From: Rhodospirillales bacterium
GTDB taxonomy: Bacteria; Pseudomonadota; Alphaproteobacteria; ATCC43930; CGMCC-115725
DNA: 64,000 nt
Reading direction: 5' to 3'
Assembly: GCA_028288725.1 (NCBI GenBank)
Contig: JAQGIC010000037.1
Coordinates: forward strand, 18,223-82,222
Of the stretch, positions 36,235 to 44,401 are shown one piece after another. Position numbers and translations under genes: made by a program. Each line of letters starts with the position of its first letter. Position 1 is the first letter of the stretch. The notes below the pieces were generated by a model, which saw only the letters and a program-made list of their open reading frames with translations, was not told the DNA's origin and ran no database searches.

Positions 36235-37612
36235 GGCCGTCCAGCCCGGACAAAGCCGACAAGAAGGCCGCCTCGTTGACGAGGCACCTGAAATCCAGCG
36301 TCAGGCCGCCATCCTCGATCCGGCCGATCACCGGCCAATCCAAGGCGCGCAGGGCCGCCGCCAGCGCGTCGAGCACCCGACCGCCGGCGAGCGGTCGGAT
36401 GACGAGCCCGGCGCTGGCGATCGTTTCGAGCGGCAGCGCGCCGGACCCGATCTGGCTGCGGCAGGCGCACGGCTGGACGGTGAAGGCCGGGCCGACCGCC
36501 CGCGCCACGGCCGGCAGCAGCCGGCGCGCCTGGGCCTCGATCTCGGCCGGGGGACGGGCCAATAGCCGCAACGTCGGCAGGCGTTCAGCCAGACGATCGG
36601 GGTCCCGATAGAGCTTCAGTGTGGCTTCGATCGCCGCCAGGCGGATCTTGTCGATCCGGAGGGCACGTTTCATCGGGTTCCGATTGATGGCGGCGATCAA
36701 TGCCCGCTTGCCGACGATGAAGCCGGCTTGCGGCCCGCCCAGCAGCTTGTCGCCGGAGAACGTCACGAGCCCGGCCCCCTCGGCGACCGCCTCGCGCACG
36801 GTCGGCTCCCTTTGCAGCCCGAAGCGCGAAAGATCCACCAGGGTACCGGAACCCAGGTCGTTCATCAGCGGGACATTCGCCGCGTCGGCAACGACGGCCA
36901 GTTCCGCGGCACCGACCTCCGCCGTGAAGCCCTGGATCCGGTAGTTGGAGGTATGGACCTTGAGAATCATCCCGGTCTGCGAACCGAGTGCCGCACGATA
37001 GTCCTTGAGATGAGTCCGGTTGGTCGTACCGACTTCGACCAACCGAGCGCCGGCTTGCTGCATGATGTCGGGCATGCGGAAGGCGCCGCCGATCTCGATC
37101 AGCTCGCCGCGCGAGACGATGGCGTCGCGGCCATCCGCCAGCGTGTTGACGGCGAGCAGCACGGCCGCGGCATTGTTGTTGACCACCGTCGCGTCCTCGG
37201 CTCCCGTGAGCGCACAGAGGAGCGCGCGCACATGATCGTCCCGCTCGCCGCGCTTGCCTGCGGAGAGATCGAACTCGAGCGCCACCGGATCGCGCATGGC
37301 CGCCACCGCCGCCTCTATCGCCGCGTCGGCCAGCAACGCGCGGCCGAGATTGGTGTGCAGCACCGTCCCCGTGAGGTTGAACAGCGGCCGCAAATCGGAA
37401 CGGTCCTCCGTCTCCAGCAGGGCCGTCGCCTGGAGCGCCAGATCGTCGATATGGGGAACTCCGGCGACACCGGCCTGTAGCGCCGTGCGAGCGTCATCGA
37501 GCACCGCGCGGATCGCATCCGTGGCTGCGCTGCGGCCGAACCGCTGCATCAGCTCCACCGCGGCGCCGGTGTTCAGAACGACACTGACCGATGGCAGATC
37601 GCGCAGGCCCAC
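36221..37612 (-). CDS. selA: L-seryl-tRNA(Sec) selenium transferase
   Basis: A 463-aa PLP enzyme that converts seryl-tRNA(Sec) to selenocysteinyl-tRNA(Sec) using selenophosphate. The N-terminus LRDLPSVSVVL is typical. Landmarks are NLTGTVLHTNLGRALL, VNNNAAAVLLAVNTLA, SRGELIEIGGAFRMPDIM, the central MNDLGSGTLVDLSRFG and the PLP lysine in TFSGDKLLGGPQAGFIVG. Length matches the family. The start is a GTG at 37612 with AGAAG upstream. It heads a leftward operon with the Sel1-repeat gene, selB (carrying selC) and a 126-aa gene. Confidence 0.95.
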   Translation of the reverse strand: MGLRDLPSVSVVLNTGAAVELMQRFGRSAATDAIRAVLDDARTALQAGVAGVPHIDDLALQATALLETEDRSDLRPLFNLTGTVLHTNLGRALLADAAIEAAVAAMRDPVALEFDLSAGKRGERDDHVRALLCALTGAEDATVVNNNAAAVLLAVNTLADGRDAIVSRGELIEIGGAFRMPDIMQQAGARLVEVGTTNRTHLKDYRAALGSQTGMILKVHTSNYRIQGFTAEVGAAELAVVADAANVPLMNDLGSGTLVDLSRFGLQREPTVREAVAEGAGLVTFSGDKLLGGPQAGFIVGKRALIAAINRNPMKRALRIDKIRLAAIEATLKLYRDPDRLAERLPTLRLLARPPAEIEAQARRLLPAVARAVGPAFTVQPCACRSQIGSGALPLETIASAGLVIRPLAGGRVLDALAAALRALDWPVIGRIEDGGLTLDFRCLVNEAAFLSALSGLDGHALA

Positions 37613-37662
37613 AGGCTTCTAACCTTTCTAGAGGGGCAGATCGCCAAATCAGCCTGGGTGGG

Positions 37663-37686
37663 GGTGCCGAAATCCGGTTCGGCACC
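37663..37686. repeat. 9-bp inverted repeat in the selA leader region
   Basis: GGTGCCGAA-ATCCGG-TTCGGCACC forms a strong hairpin 51 bp upstream of the selA start codon. A second small hairpin, TCGGCT-TCC-AGCCGA, follows at 37691-37705. They could be leader structures of the sel operon mRNA or a protein-binding site. No T-run follows, so they are not obvious terminators. Confidence 0.4.
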
Positions 37687-37800
37687 GTGTTCGGCTTCCA
37701 GCCGAGAACGCCAAGCTGCCTCGTGATTTTGGACTGGAACGGCTATCCTGGTCAACGACCGGCGGCGCCTTGTCGGCCTCGCCATGGGCGAGGAAGCCGT

Positions 37801-37833
37801 GAAGCGGCCGGGGCGTGCGTCCCCGGCCGCTTC
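37801..37833 (-). terminator. 13-bp GC hairpin behind the oxalate-decarboxylase-like gene
   Basis: A perfect 13-bp stem, GAAGCGGCCGGGG paired with CCCCGGCCGCTTC, with a 7-nt loop. It starts 13 bp beyond the stop of the leftward bicupin gene. Position and stability fit a transcription end or an mRNA-stabilising 3' hairpin. There is no proper U-tract, so Rho-independent termination would be weak. Confidence 0.55.
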
Positions 37834-37846
37834 GACGACGCTCGAG

Positions 37847-39094
37847 CTACGCCGGCATCACGCCCGGGGCGTTCTTCGGAATTTGCGCGATGGCTGCAGG
37901 GTCGATGTTCAGCGTCGCGGCGATCATGTCCGGCGGCGTATGGGCCAGCCAATCGGACAGCGAGACCTCCTCGTACCGGTCGGTCTTGAAGATCTCCATG
38001 AAGACGAGATCGGTCGTGCCCGTGTTCTCGACGTAATGGCCGAGATTCTTCAGCACGTAGCCGATGTCGCCCGGGCGGAAATCGGCGGTGACGGCGGCCG
38101 GCCCGGTGTTGAATACCGTCATCCGCCCCTCGCCCTTGATGTAGTACTGCCATTCGTCGGCGTTCGGGTGCCAATGCAGCTCTCGCATGGCGCCGGGTTT
38201 CACCGTGACCAAGGCGGCGGCGATGGTCGTGGACACACGGAAGTTCGTGCTATCGGCGATTTGGATCTGACCGCTCTTCGTCGCCTTGTTCGGCTTCATC
38301 TCCGACAAGCGGAAGACGAAAGGATAGGGCGCAGCGCCGTTCGCCGACATGACTGCCTTCTGGTCGGCGGCGAGCGGCCCGGGCACCTTGCCCTGGAAGA
38401 TCCACCTTTGTTGCAGGGGGATGTTTTTGAACACGTCGGCAGGCATGCCGAAATTCTTCGCCAGTACGTCCGGCGGCGTATGAGCGAGCCAATCGCTGAG
38501 CATCAACGTATTATATTCGCCCGCGGCACCTCGATCGAAGGCGAGCACGAATTCGCCACCGTCGGGCCCCAGTCCCTGGAGCGAATGAGGTGCGCCGCCG
38601 GGAAAGTACCAGAGGTCGCCTTCCTTCACGTCCTCGACATAGGGATGCCCCTGGTTGTCGAGCACGGTGACCCGGATATTCCCATAGGTCATCACGGCCC
38701 ACTCGGCCTGCTGGTGCCAATGAAGTTCGCGGATGCCGCCGGCATCGAGCCGCATGTTCACGCCGGCGATCGTGGTGGAGATCGGGAACGCCTCCGCATT
38801 GACCTGGCGCGCCCAGCCGCCGCCTTGAACGCGCTTCGGCGCGATGTTGAAGGAAGACCAGAACAGCGGCATGCCCCCGACGTCGGTCGGCGGAGGATTC
38901 ACGAAGGAGGGCAGATTTCCGGCCAGCGCGGGGTTCTGCGGACCCGGGTCCAGCAGAGCCTGGGGGCTCGAATTGATCGCACCTTGCGGAGGCAGATCAG
39001 GATTGCCGAATACGCCGGCAGCGTGGGCCGCCACCGACGTGAGACCGCCGACGGCACCGGCAGCCAGAATCGACCGGCGGGAGATATTAGTCAT
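37847..39094 (-). CDS. Tat-exported oxalate-decarboxylase-type bicupin
   Basis: A 415-aa two-cupin Mn enzyme of the OxdC family, exported by Tat (NISRRSILAAGAVGG). Domain 1 carries IRELHWHQQAEWAVMTYG and GDLWYFPGGAPHSLQ. Domain 2 carries MRELHWHPNADEWQYYIKGE and GDIGYVLKNLGHYVENTG; all cupin ligands are present. The lid before DWLAHTP reads GEYNT (192-196), where Bacillus OxdC has SENST. The catalytic Glu is kept but the flanking residues differ. Oxalate decarboxylase (oxalate to formate and CO2) is the best guess; oxidase or another activity is possible. The ATG at 39094 follows AAGGG. If it yields formate, it could feed the nearby formate dehydrogenase. Confidence 0.85.
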   Translation of the reverse strand: MTNISRRSILAAGAVGGLTSVAAHAAGVFGNPDLPPQGAINSSPQALLDPGPQNPALAGNLPSFVNPPPTDVGGMPLFWSSFNIAPKRVQGGGWARQVNAEAFPISTTIAGVNMRLDAGGIRELHWHQQAEWAVMTYGNIRVTVLDNQGHPYVEDVKEGDLWYFPGGAPHSLQGLGPDGGEFVLAFDRGAAGEYNTLMLSDWLAHTPPDVLAKNFGMPADVFKNIPLQQRWIFQGKVPGPLAADQKAVMSANGAAPYPFVFRLSEMKPNKATKSGQIQIADSTNFRVSTTIAAALVTVKPGAMRELHWHPNADEWQYYIKGEGRMTVFNTGPAAVTADFRPGDIGYVLKNLGHYVENTGTTDLVFMEIFKTDRYEEVSLSDWLAHTPPDMIAATLNIDPAAIAQIPKNAPGVMPA

Positions 39095-39114
39095 GGCCTG
39101 GCCCTTCATTTTAT

Positions 39115-39141
39115 GCGGCGACGTCTCGATTTAGTCGCCGC
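39115..39141 (-). repeat. 8-bp inverted repeat in the bicupin leader
   Basis: GCGGCGAC and GTCGCCGC are perfectly complementary with an 11-nt AT-rich loop. The hairpin ends about 20 nt before the chosen start codon, just upstream of the ribosome site, so it may be a translational control structure or an operator. The sequence further upstream (39170-39230) is AT-rich and probably holds the promoter. Confidence 0.45.
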
Positions 39142-39258
39142 CAACGAGTTCTGCTTATTATCGAACACACCCAAAGCTTATGTTGTGTCTTCAGTATCCA
39201 GGCCAATTAAAATAAATTTCATTGCGACCGGTATTCCGCGTGGTGGGCCGATCAGTCA

Positions 39259-40260
39259 TCATAGGACCGGGCGAAAGACCAGGATCGAGGCGTCCCGCGC
39301 AAGCAGCGAAGCTCGGCGGGCCACGTAGAGACGATCCCACTCGGGCACATAGAGTGACGTGCGGGCCCCAGATGCGGTCGACACGGAACCGAGCGGATGG
39401 AAGCCGTCGGCTTCCTTGCCGAACACCGCCACTTCGCCGCTCCCGCAGCTGACATAAATCCGCGCGATCCTTTTGTCGAAGAACAGGTCGTCCGCGTCGC
39501 CGCAGGTCGGCATCGACGCGACCTGCTTGCCGCTGGCCGTGCCGATCAGGACGAGCTTCGCCGGGCTGCGGAGCACCGTGGCGAACAGGTTCTCGCCGCT
39601 CAGTGCCGCCGGAAAGTTCGCCGATCCGCCCGGCTTCCAGGCCGCCGTCTGCCGCCGGGCGTCCAGGTCGATCACCGCAATCTGATTGGCGTCCGGCACA
39701 TTCACGTAGGCCAGCCCGGAGGGCGCAATCTGGAAGCCCTCGGGATGGTCGGCCAGCTTGATGCCGGCGACCTTGGCGGCGGTCGCCGGGTCGATCACCG
39801 CGAGCCCACCGCTGCCATAGCCGACCACGACCGAGCCGTCCCGCGGGTCGATCCGGATGTTGTCCGCGTCGTCGCCCAACGGGATCGTCGCCACGGCTGC
39901 GAAGTCCGCACCCGTGAACACGTGGACGGTGCCGTCGGCGGCGCTGGCGACGAACAGGCGATCCTGCTTCTCGGCATAGGCGACGCCCTGCGGTTCCTTG
40001 ACGCCGGCGATCCGATGGACGACGCGGCCGTTCGCCAGTTCGATGACGTCGACGGTGTCGTTGCCCAGTTCGGCGACGAACAGGCGCTTGCGCTTCAGGT
40101 CCACGGCCATGTGGTCGATCCGGCCCCCGACGTCAGCGAGCGGGATGGTCGCCTCCAGGACGAGCGGCGGTTCGGCGGCGGCCGAACGGGCCGTCCAGGG
40201 TGGGGCCGCGCCGACCAGCAGGAAGCCGACCAGCGCGACGCCCGGAATCCGGCGTTTCAT
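39259..40260 (-). CDS. periplasmic beta-propeller (YVTN/NHL-like) protein
   Basis: A 333-aa exported protein. It has a signal peptide (MKRRIPGVALVGFLLVGAA) followed by repeated blades such as RLFVAELGNDTVDVIELANG, DRLFVASAADGTVHVFTG, DGSVVVGYGSGGLAVIDPAT and RLYVARRASLLARDASILVF, typical of YVTN/40-residue propellers. The ATG at 40260 overlaps the stop of the superoxide dismutase gene (ATGA), so they are translated together. No catalytic motif is visible; a binding or scaffold role in the periplasm is likely. Confidence 0.82.
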   Translation of the reverse strand: MKRRIPGVALVGFLLVGAAPPWTARSAAAEPPLVLEATIPLADVGGRIDHMAVDLKRKRLFVAELGNDTVDVIELANGRVVHRIAGVKEPQGVAYAEKQDRLFVASAADGTVHVFTGADFAAVATIPLGDDADNIRIDPRDGSVVVGYGSGGLAVIDPATAAKVAGIKLADHPEGFQIAPSGLAYVNVPDANQIAVIDLDARRQTAAWKPGGSANFPAALSGENLFATVLRSPAKLVLIGTASGKQVASMPTCGDADDLFFDKRIARIYVSCGSGEVAVFGKEADGFHPLGSVSTASGARTSLYVPEWDRLYVARRASLLARDASILVFRPVL

Positions 40261-40985
40261 TTCTCGCCGCTGTAGCGGGTGTAGAGCGATGCGGCGCTGT
40301 CCCATCGGATGTTCTGCATGAATGCGTCGACGTAGGCGGCGGCCTTGGCACCGTAGTCCATGTGGTAGGCATGCTCGTACATGTCGAGCACCAGCACGGG
40401 GCGGCCGCCCGCGAGCGTCGTCGTGTGGTCGGCCGCCCAGCAGTTCACCAGGCGCTTGTCGCGGGGCAAGTAGGACAGGATCACCCAGCCGGACCCGCCG
40501 CCCTCGGCCTTGCCCATCGCCGTGAACTCGGCGCGCCAGCGATCGACGCTGCCGAAGTCCCGCTTGATAGCCTCCTCGATCATGCCGCCGGGCTGGCCGT
40601 CGCCGCCGATGCCGTCGAAGAACTGCTCGTGCAGGATCATCGAATTGGCGGCGATCAGTTCCTCGCGCTTCAGGCCGTTGATGACGAAGTTCGGCGCCTT
40701 CGCCCAGTCCAGGCTGGCGAGTTCGGCGTCGATCGCGTTCAACCGCTTCACGGCACCGACATAGTTGTTCTCGTAGTGGCTGGTCAGGATCTTCTCCGAC
40801 ATGCCCTTGATACGGCTCGGATCGAAGGGCAGCGGCTTGATTTCGTAGGACATGGCGGGCTTTCCTGGCTCGGGTGCGGTTTGGGCGCTGGCGGTGCCGG
40901 CGACGAGGCCTGCGGGGATCGTCAGGCTTGCGGCGGTGAGACTGGCGATCTCGATGAACTGGCGGCGATCGATATCAGCGGGCAT
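40257..40985 (-). CDS. exported Fe/Mn-family superoxide dismutase
   Basis: A 242-aa Fe/Mn SOD with an N-terminal Tat-type signal (DRRQFIEIASLTAASLTI), so it should act in the periplasm. Metal ligands are kept: His in ILTSHYENNYVGAV, His in SMILHEQFF, and Asp/His in VLDMYEHAYHMDYG. Several second-shell residues differ from E. coli SodB: DxWEH is DMYEH, the HTFYW region is HEQFF, and the second His of the HYGKHH motif is Asn. Activity is likely but metal preference is uncertain. The ATG at 40985 has GAGGGGG upstream. It is the middle gene of a coupled three-gene operon. Confidence 0.85.
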   Translation of the reverse strand: MPADIDRRQFIEIASLTAASLTIPAGLVAGTASAQTAPEPGKPAMSYEIKPLPFDPSRIKGMSEKILTSHYENNYVGAVKRLNAIDAELASLDWAKAPNFVINGLKREELIAANSMILHEQFFDGIGGDGQPGGMIEEAIKRDFGSVDRWRAEFTAMGKAEGGGSGWVILSYLPRDKRLVNCWAADHTTTLAGGRPVLVLDMYEHAYHMDYGAKAAAYVDAFMQNIRWDSAASLYTRYSGEK

Positions 40986-41337
40986 GGGCGGCCCCCTCGA
41001 TCGCAAGCCGGTCGATCAGCTGCATGACCCGGCCGGTGATGACGGACCAGGCGATCTTGAAATCGTCGCTTACCGCCGGGCACTCGTCCCAGCGCTCGAT
41101 CGGTCGGCCGTCGATCCCGTAGTCATCGAGATCGCGGCTAAACGATACGATCTGGTCGGCACTGGCCCGGCCGATTTCCAGGTCGGCAGCCCAGTCCTCG
41201 ACTTGGTCGGGATTCCTCCGGACGCTATGGGGGAGCACCAGGTCGGACGCCGTTTGGCGCCGGACATCGATGATGAGCGGTGGGGGACAGTCGCCGGGCG
41301 ACTGATCGAGACTGATTGCGGAGATCGACACGTCCAT
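40975..41337 (-). CDS. rhodanese-like protein without catalytic cysteine
   Basis: A 120-aa protein whose N-terminal half resembles a rhodanese domain: PPLIIDVRRQTASDLVLP, then RNPDQVEDWAADLEIGRAS. Where the active-site loop C-x4-x is expected, the sequence reads QIVSFSRDLDDYG with no cysteine. The C-terminal half (KIAWSVITGRVMQLIDRL) is helical. The ATG at 41337 has a strong GGAGGAG site. The gene overlaps the SOD gene by 11 nt and heads that operon. It may be a degenerate rhodanese or a binding domain; confidence in the family is modest. Confidence 0.55.
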   Translation of the reverse strand: MDVSISAISLDQSPGDCPPPLIIDVRRQTASDLVLPHSVRRNPDQVEDWAADLEIGRASADQIVSFSRDLDDYGIDGRPIERWDECPAVSDDFKIAWSVITGRVMQLIDRLAIEGAAHAR

Positions 41338-41507
41338 AGCTCCTCCCACGCCGAAACGGCGGGATGAAGCAGAGCTTGGACGGAGATCGTCTAATGGGGA
41401 GTCTGCGTCCCCGTGCCGCGCAAACTACTAGACCTCGTCAGCGCCTGACAAGTCCCTTCGCGGCATCTTCCGCGCCGTGCGACAAAGCCGCCCGCCACAG
41501 TGAAAAT

Positions 41508-42548
41508 TCACAAACGAGCCGATACGAGACGCGCGATCGCCGCCGGCGCCTGGTCCGGGATGGCGAAGACCGAGCTGACGTTGATCTCGCATAGCACATA
41601 CGTGTCTTCGCCCGACGCGGTGCGCGGTCCATAAAGAAAATCGGCATCCCAGATGATCGGCAACGATGGCGCATCGATGCCGAGGACCGCCATCATCTGC
41701 GGCGTCCACTCGGTCTCCATTTTGATCCTGAGCGCCTGGAACCGCTCGGTCGAGGCGGGGTGCATGATCCGCGGTCCCGGTTGCGCCGCATCGGAAGCGG
41801 GCCCCTCGGGCGGCGGCGGGATCAGGGCCTTGATGAACTGATGGCCGAAGCCCACGACCTTGTCGGCGCCCATGTAGCAGCGGATCATGCCGTCGGCCAG
41901 GCGCGGCTGGAACGGCTGATCCACAATGCAGCCGTCGGCCGTGAAATACGCCTCGCAGCGCGCCATGAAATCCGCCAGCGCGAGGTCTTCCGGCACGCTG
42001 CCGCGCTGCGCATGCAGCACCCGGACCGCCGCCCTTCCGCCGGGCAGCGGTTCGATCTGTTCGACCTTCCACACCCCCTGGCCGGCGTTGCCGCGGTTCT
42101 GCTTCAGCACCCGCGGGCCGTCCGTTCGCAGCCGCTCCGGAAAAGTCTCGCGGAACTCCGGAGCGGAGCGATAGAGGTGAGTATCGGTTCCCCACCTGAG
42201 ATGCTTCGTGCGGTGCAGGACCTCTTTCACGCCCATCTTGAGGATCACGTCGGGATGGGCGCTCACCCACGGCCCGCGAGCCGCGATGTCGCGCAGCAGC
42301 GGGTCGAGCGCGACGCGGGTCTTCCCGTCGTGCAGCGGATCGACCCAGACCAGCACGCCGTCTACCGTCAGGAGCTGATCGCGGACCTCGCCCGCGAAAG
42401 CCTCATCGTAAACCGCAGGCTCGGCGTGAATGCCGATCGCGGCGAGTTCTTCGAACACGCGATAGAAGCGATTGTTCTGGGGCGTCGCCGTGTCCCGCGC
42501 CTCGCGGCCACCGCGCCAGACCACCGCTACTTTCGCCCGTCTTGTCAT
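41508..42548 (-). CDS. Cj0069-family ATP-grasp-like protein
   Basis: A 346-aa cytoplasmic protein that matches, as I recall them, proteins annotated as Cj0069 family. It has VAVVWRGGREARDTATPQNN, DGVLVWVDPLHDGKTR, WVSAHPDVILKMGVKEVL, the ATP-grasp nucleotide region PRVLKQNRGNAGQGVWKVE, and the C-terminal metal-binding site in LCEINVSSVFAIPDQAP. It should ligate a carboxylate to an amine or thiol using ATP, but the substrate is unknown. It lies 66 bp downstream of the DUF1289 gene on the same strand and may be the last gene of the dmeR-dmeF transcription unit. Confidence 0.75.
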   Translation of the reverse strand: MTRRAKVAVVWRGGREARDTATPQNNRFYRVFEELAAIGIHAEPAVYDEAFAGEVRDQLLTVDGVLVWVDPLHDGKTRVALDPLLRDIAARGPWVSAHPDVILKMGVKEVLHRTKHLRWGTDTHLYRSAPEFRETFPERLRTDGPRVLKQNRGNAGQGVWKVEQIEPLPGGRAAVRVLHAQRGSVPEDLALADFMARCEAYFTADGCIVDQPFQPRLADGMIRCYMGADKVVGFGHQFIKALIPPPPEGPASDAAQPGPRIMHPASTERFQALRIKMETEWTPQMMAVLGIDAPSLPIIWDADFLYGPRTASGEDTYVLCEINVSSVFAIPDQAPAAIARLVSARL

Positions 42549-42614
42549 CGTTTCTACCTTCCATTGGGAAGTCGGGGACCGTAGGGGGCCGCCGTCTCGC
42601 TAGCTAGACCACCA

Positions 42615-42821
42615 TCATACATCGACGATAGCTTCCGGCGGCACCGGGGTCGAAAGCTTGCCATTGCGCCGTTTGCGTTCGGCAAGAATTTGCCGCCGGC
42701 GATGGTCGGTCATCTTCGCCCAACCGCGGATCTCCGCGGCGGTCCGGAGGCAGGCGACGCACCAGCCGGTCTTGCGATCCATCCGGCAGATGTCCACGCA
42801 GGGCGACGGTACCGCCATCAA
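42615..42821 (-). CDS. DUF1289-family small cysteine-rich protein
   Basis: A 68-aa protein with the DUF1289 signature: SPCVDICRMDRKTGWCVACL, then RTAAEIRGWAKMTDHRRRQIL. Four cysteines in a C-x3-C...C-x2-C arrangement suggest metal or Fe-S binding. Members are common in proteobacteria and of unknown function. Its ATG overlaps the stop of dmeF by 4 nt, so it is translated with the metal exporter here. Confidence 0.88.
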   Translation of the reverse strand: MMAVPSPCVDICRMDRKTGWCVACLRTAAEIRGWAKMTDHRRRQILAERKRRNGKLSTPVPPEAIVDV

Positions 42822-44098
42822 GTTGCTGCCGACTGGATTTCGATCGTGACATGCGACAACGAGCCGAACCGCCGCAGGCGCGCCTGGTAGAACTCCAATC
42901 CCCGCGGCTTCGCCGTCGATACCGAGACGATCGCGCCCAGGTGCCCCGGGCCCAGGCGCCAGAGATGCAGGTCGGTCAACCGGTCGCCGTCCGCCTCGAT
43001 TTCCGATCGGATCTTCGCGGCAAGGGCCCGGTCCGGCGTCTTGTCGAGCAGGATGGCGCCCGTGTCGCGAACGAGGCCGTAGGACCAGTTGGCGATGACC
43101 AGCATGCCGACGATGCCCATGACCGGATCCATGAAGCTCCAGCCGAGGAACTTGGCCGCGAGCAGTCCCAGGATCGCCAGCACGGAAACGGCTGCGTCGG
43201 CGAGGACATGAATGAAGGCGGCCCGCATGTTGTTGTCGCGATGGGAGGCGCCGTGCCCGCCGTGCTCGTGTTCCTCGAACGCGACCTCATGGGAGTGCGA
43301 GTGACCGCTGTGCGATAGACCGAGCCGCACGGTGAAGGCATGGGGCTCCGGAATCTCCTCGACCGACTCCAGGTAGTCGCCCCGGTTGACGAAGCTGAAG
43401 CTCTGCCGCGCGCCGTCCGGACGGATCGTGTCGAGCCTCAGGGACTGGCCGCCGGGCACCGGCATCGGGCCCCGGCTGCCCTCGAAGCGAACGCGGAAGC
43501 GCGGCGGCACACCGTCCTCGAACACCTCCAGCAGCAGGAAGCCATGGCCGGTGTCGATGCGGCGAACTTCATCTGCATGATGGTCGTCGTGGGCAGCATG
43601 GCCATGACCATGGCCGTGTCCGTGCGAATGGCCATGGTCGCCGCCGCTCAACAGCCAGGCGCTGGCGACGTTGACCAGCAGACCGAGGAACGCGATCGGG
43701 ATCGCCACGTCGAAGTCGATCGCGATGGGGCTGAACAGGCGGGAAATCGCCTCGTAGCCGATCAGCAGCGCGATCATCGCCAGGATGATCGCGCTGGAGA
43801 AGCCCGCGAGGTCGCCCAGCTTTCCCGTCCCGAACGCGAAGGACGGGTCGTTCGCATGTTTGCGGGCATAGGTGTAGGCGGCGGCCGCAATCAGCAGGGC
43901 GGCTGCGTGGGTCGACATGTGCAGTCCGTCTGCCACCAGGGCCAGCGAGCCGTATAAGCTGCCGCCGACGATCTCCAGCACCATCATCGCGCCGCAGAGC
44001 GCGATCACGGCCCAGGTCTTCCGCTCGTTCTTGTCGTGTCCGGCGCCGAGGAACACATGGCTGTGGGCCCCGGTGGGCTCCGCAATCTGGTTTGCCAT
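42818..44098 (-). CDS. dmeF: cation diffusion facilitator, DmeF-like Co/Ni exporter
   Basis: A 426-aa CDF-family exporter in the inner membrane that expels divalent metal in exchange for protons. Six membrane segments are visible. The first metal site fits SLALVADGLHMSTHAAALL and the second HVLADAAVSVLAILGLL (the HxxxD/DxxxD-type pairs). Between helices 4 and 5 is a very long loop with histidine clusters (GHSHGHGHGHGHAAHDDHH; HSGHSHSHE). The C-terminal cytoplasmic domain follows. It lies 13 nt behind an RcnR/DmeR-type repressor gene, as in the rhizobial dmeRF operon for nickel and cobalt. ATGs at 44098 and 44101 are both possible. Confidence 0.9.
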   Translation of the reverse strand: MANQIAEPTGAHSHVFLGAGHDKNERKTWAVIALCGAMMVLEIVGGSLYGSLALVADGLHMSTHAAALLIAAAAYTYARKHANDPSFAFGTGKLGDLAGFSSAIILAMIALLIGYEAISRLFSPIAIDFDVAIPIAFLGLLVNVASAWLLSGGDHGHSHGHGHGHGHAAHDDHHADEVRRIDTGHGFLLLEVFEDGVPPRFRVRFEGSRGPMPVPGGQSLRLDTIRPDGARQSFSFVNRGDYLESVEEIPEPHAFTVRLGLSHSGHSHSHEVAFEEHEHGGHGASHRDNNMRAAFIHVLADAAVSVLAILGLLAAKFLGWSFMDPVMGIVGMLVIANWSYGLVRDTGAILLDKTPDRALAAKIRSEIEADGDRLTDLHLWRLGPGHLGAIVSVSTAKPRGLEFYQARLRRFGSLSHVTIEIQSAAT

Positions 44099-44111
44099 CA
44101 TCCGGCACTCC

Positions 44112-44390
44112 TCACTTGAAATAGCTGTGAACGACTTCGACCAACTGTTCGACGGCATCCTCCTTGAGGGCGCCAGGGTCCTTCTCGCGATCAACCAGAT
44201 GCGTGCGGACGTGATCCTCGACCACTTCGGCCAGCAGGCCGTTCATGGCGCCGCGGCAACCCGCGATCAGATGCATGACCTTCTCGCATCCGGCTTCGTC
44301 ATCGAGCGCGCGTTCGATCGCCTCGACCTGGCCCCGGATGCGGCGGACGCGGTTCAGCAGCTTCTGTTTCTCGCGGACGGTATGGCTCAT
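44112..44390 (-). CDS. dmeR: RcnR/DmeR-type Ni/Co-responsive repressor
   Basis: A 92-aa all-helical repressor of the CsoR/RcnR family. Its start MSHTVREKQKLLNRVRRI is almost that of E. coli RcnR. The Ni/Co ligand set is complete: His3, Cys35, His60 and His64. The copper-sensor pattern of CsoR is therefore not the fit; nickel or cobalt is. When metal binds, it releases DNA. An AGGATA-G6-TATCCT operator stands 12 bp upstream of the start codon, so it should repress itself and the downstream dmeF. Confidence 0.92.
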   Translation of the reverse strand: MSHTVREKQKLLNRVRRIRGQVEAIERALDDEAGCEKVMHLIAGCRGAMNGLLAEVVEDHVRTHLVDREKDPGALKEDAVEQLVEVVHSYFK

Positions 44391-44401
44391 GATGCCTCCT
44401 A

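Noticed and set aside
43595..43640. GH/HG codon repeats in dmeF as a tandem DNA repeat or CRISPR
   Set aside because: They encode the histidine-rich loop expected in this CDF subfamily. No spacer-repeat pattern exists here or elsewhere in the window.
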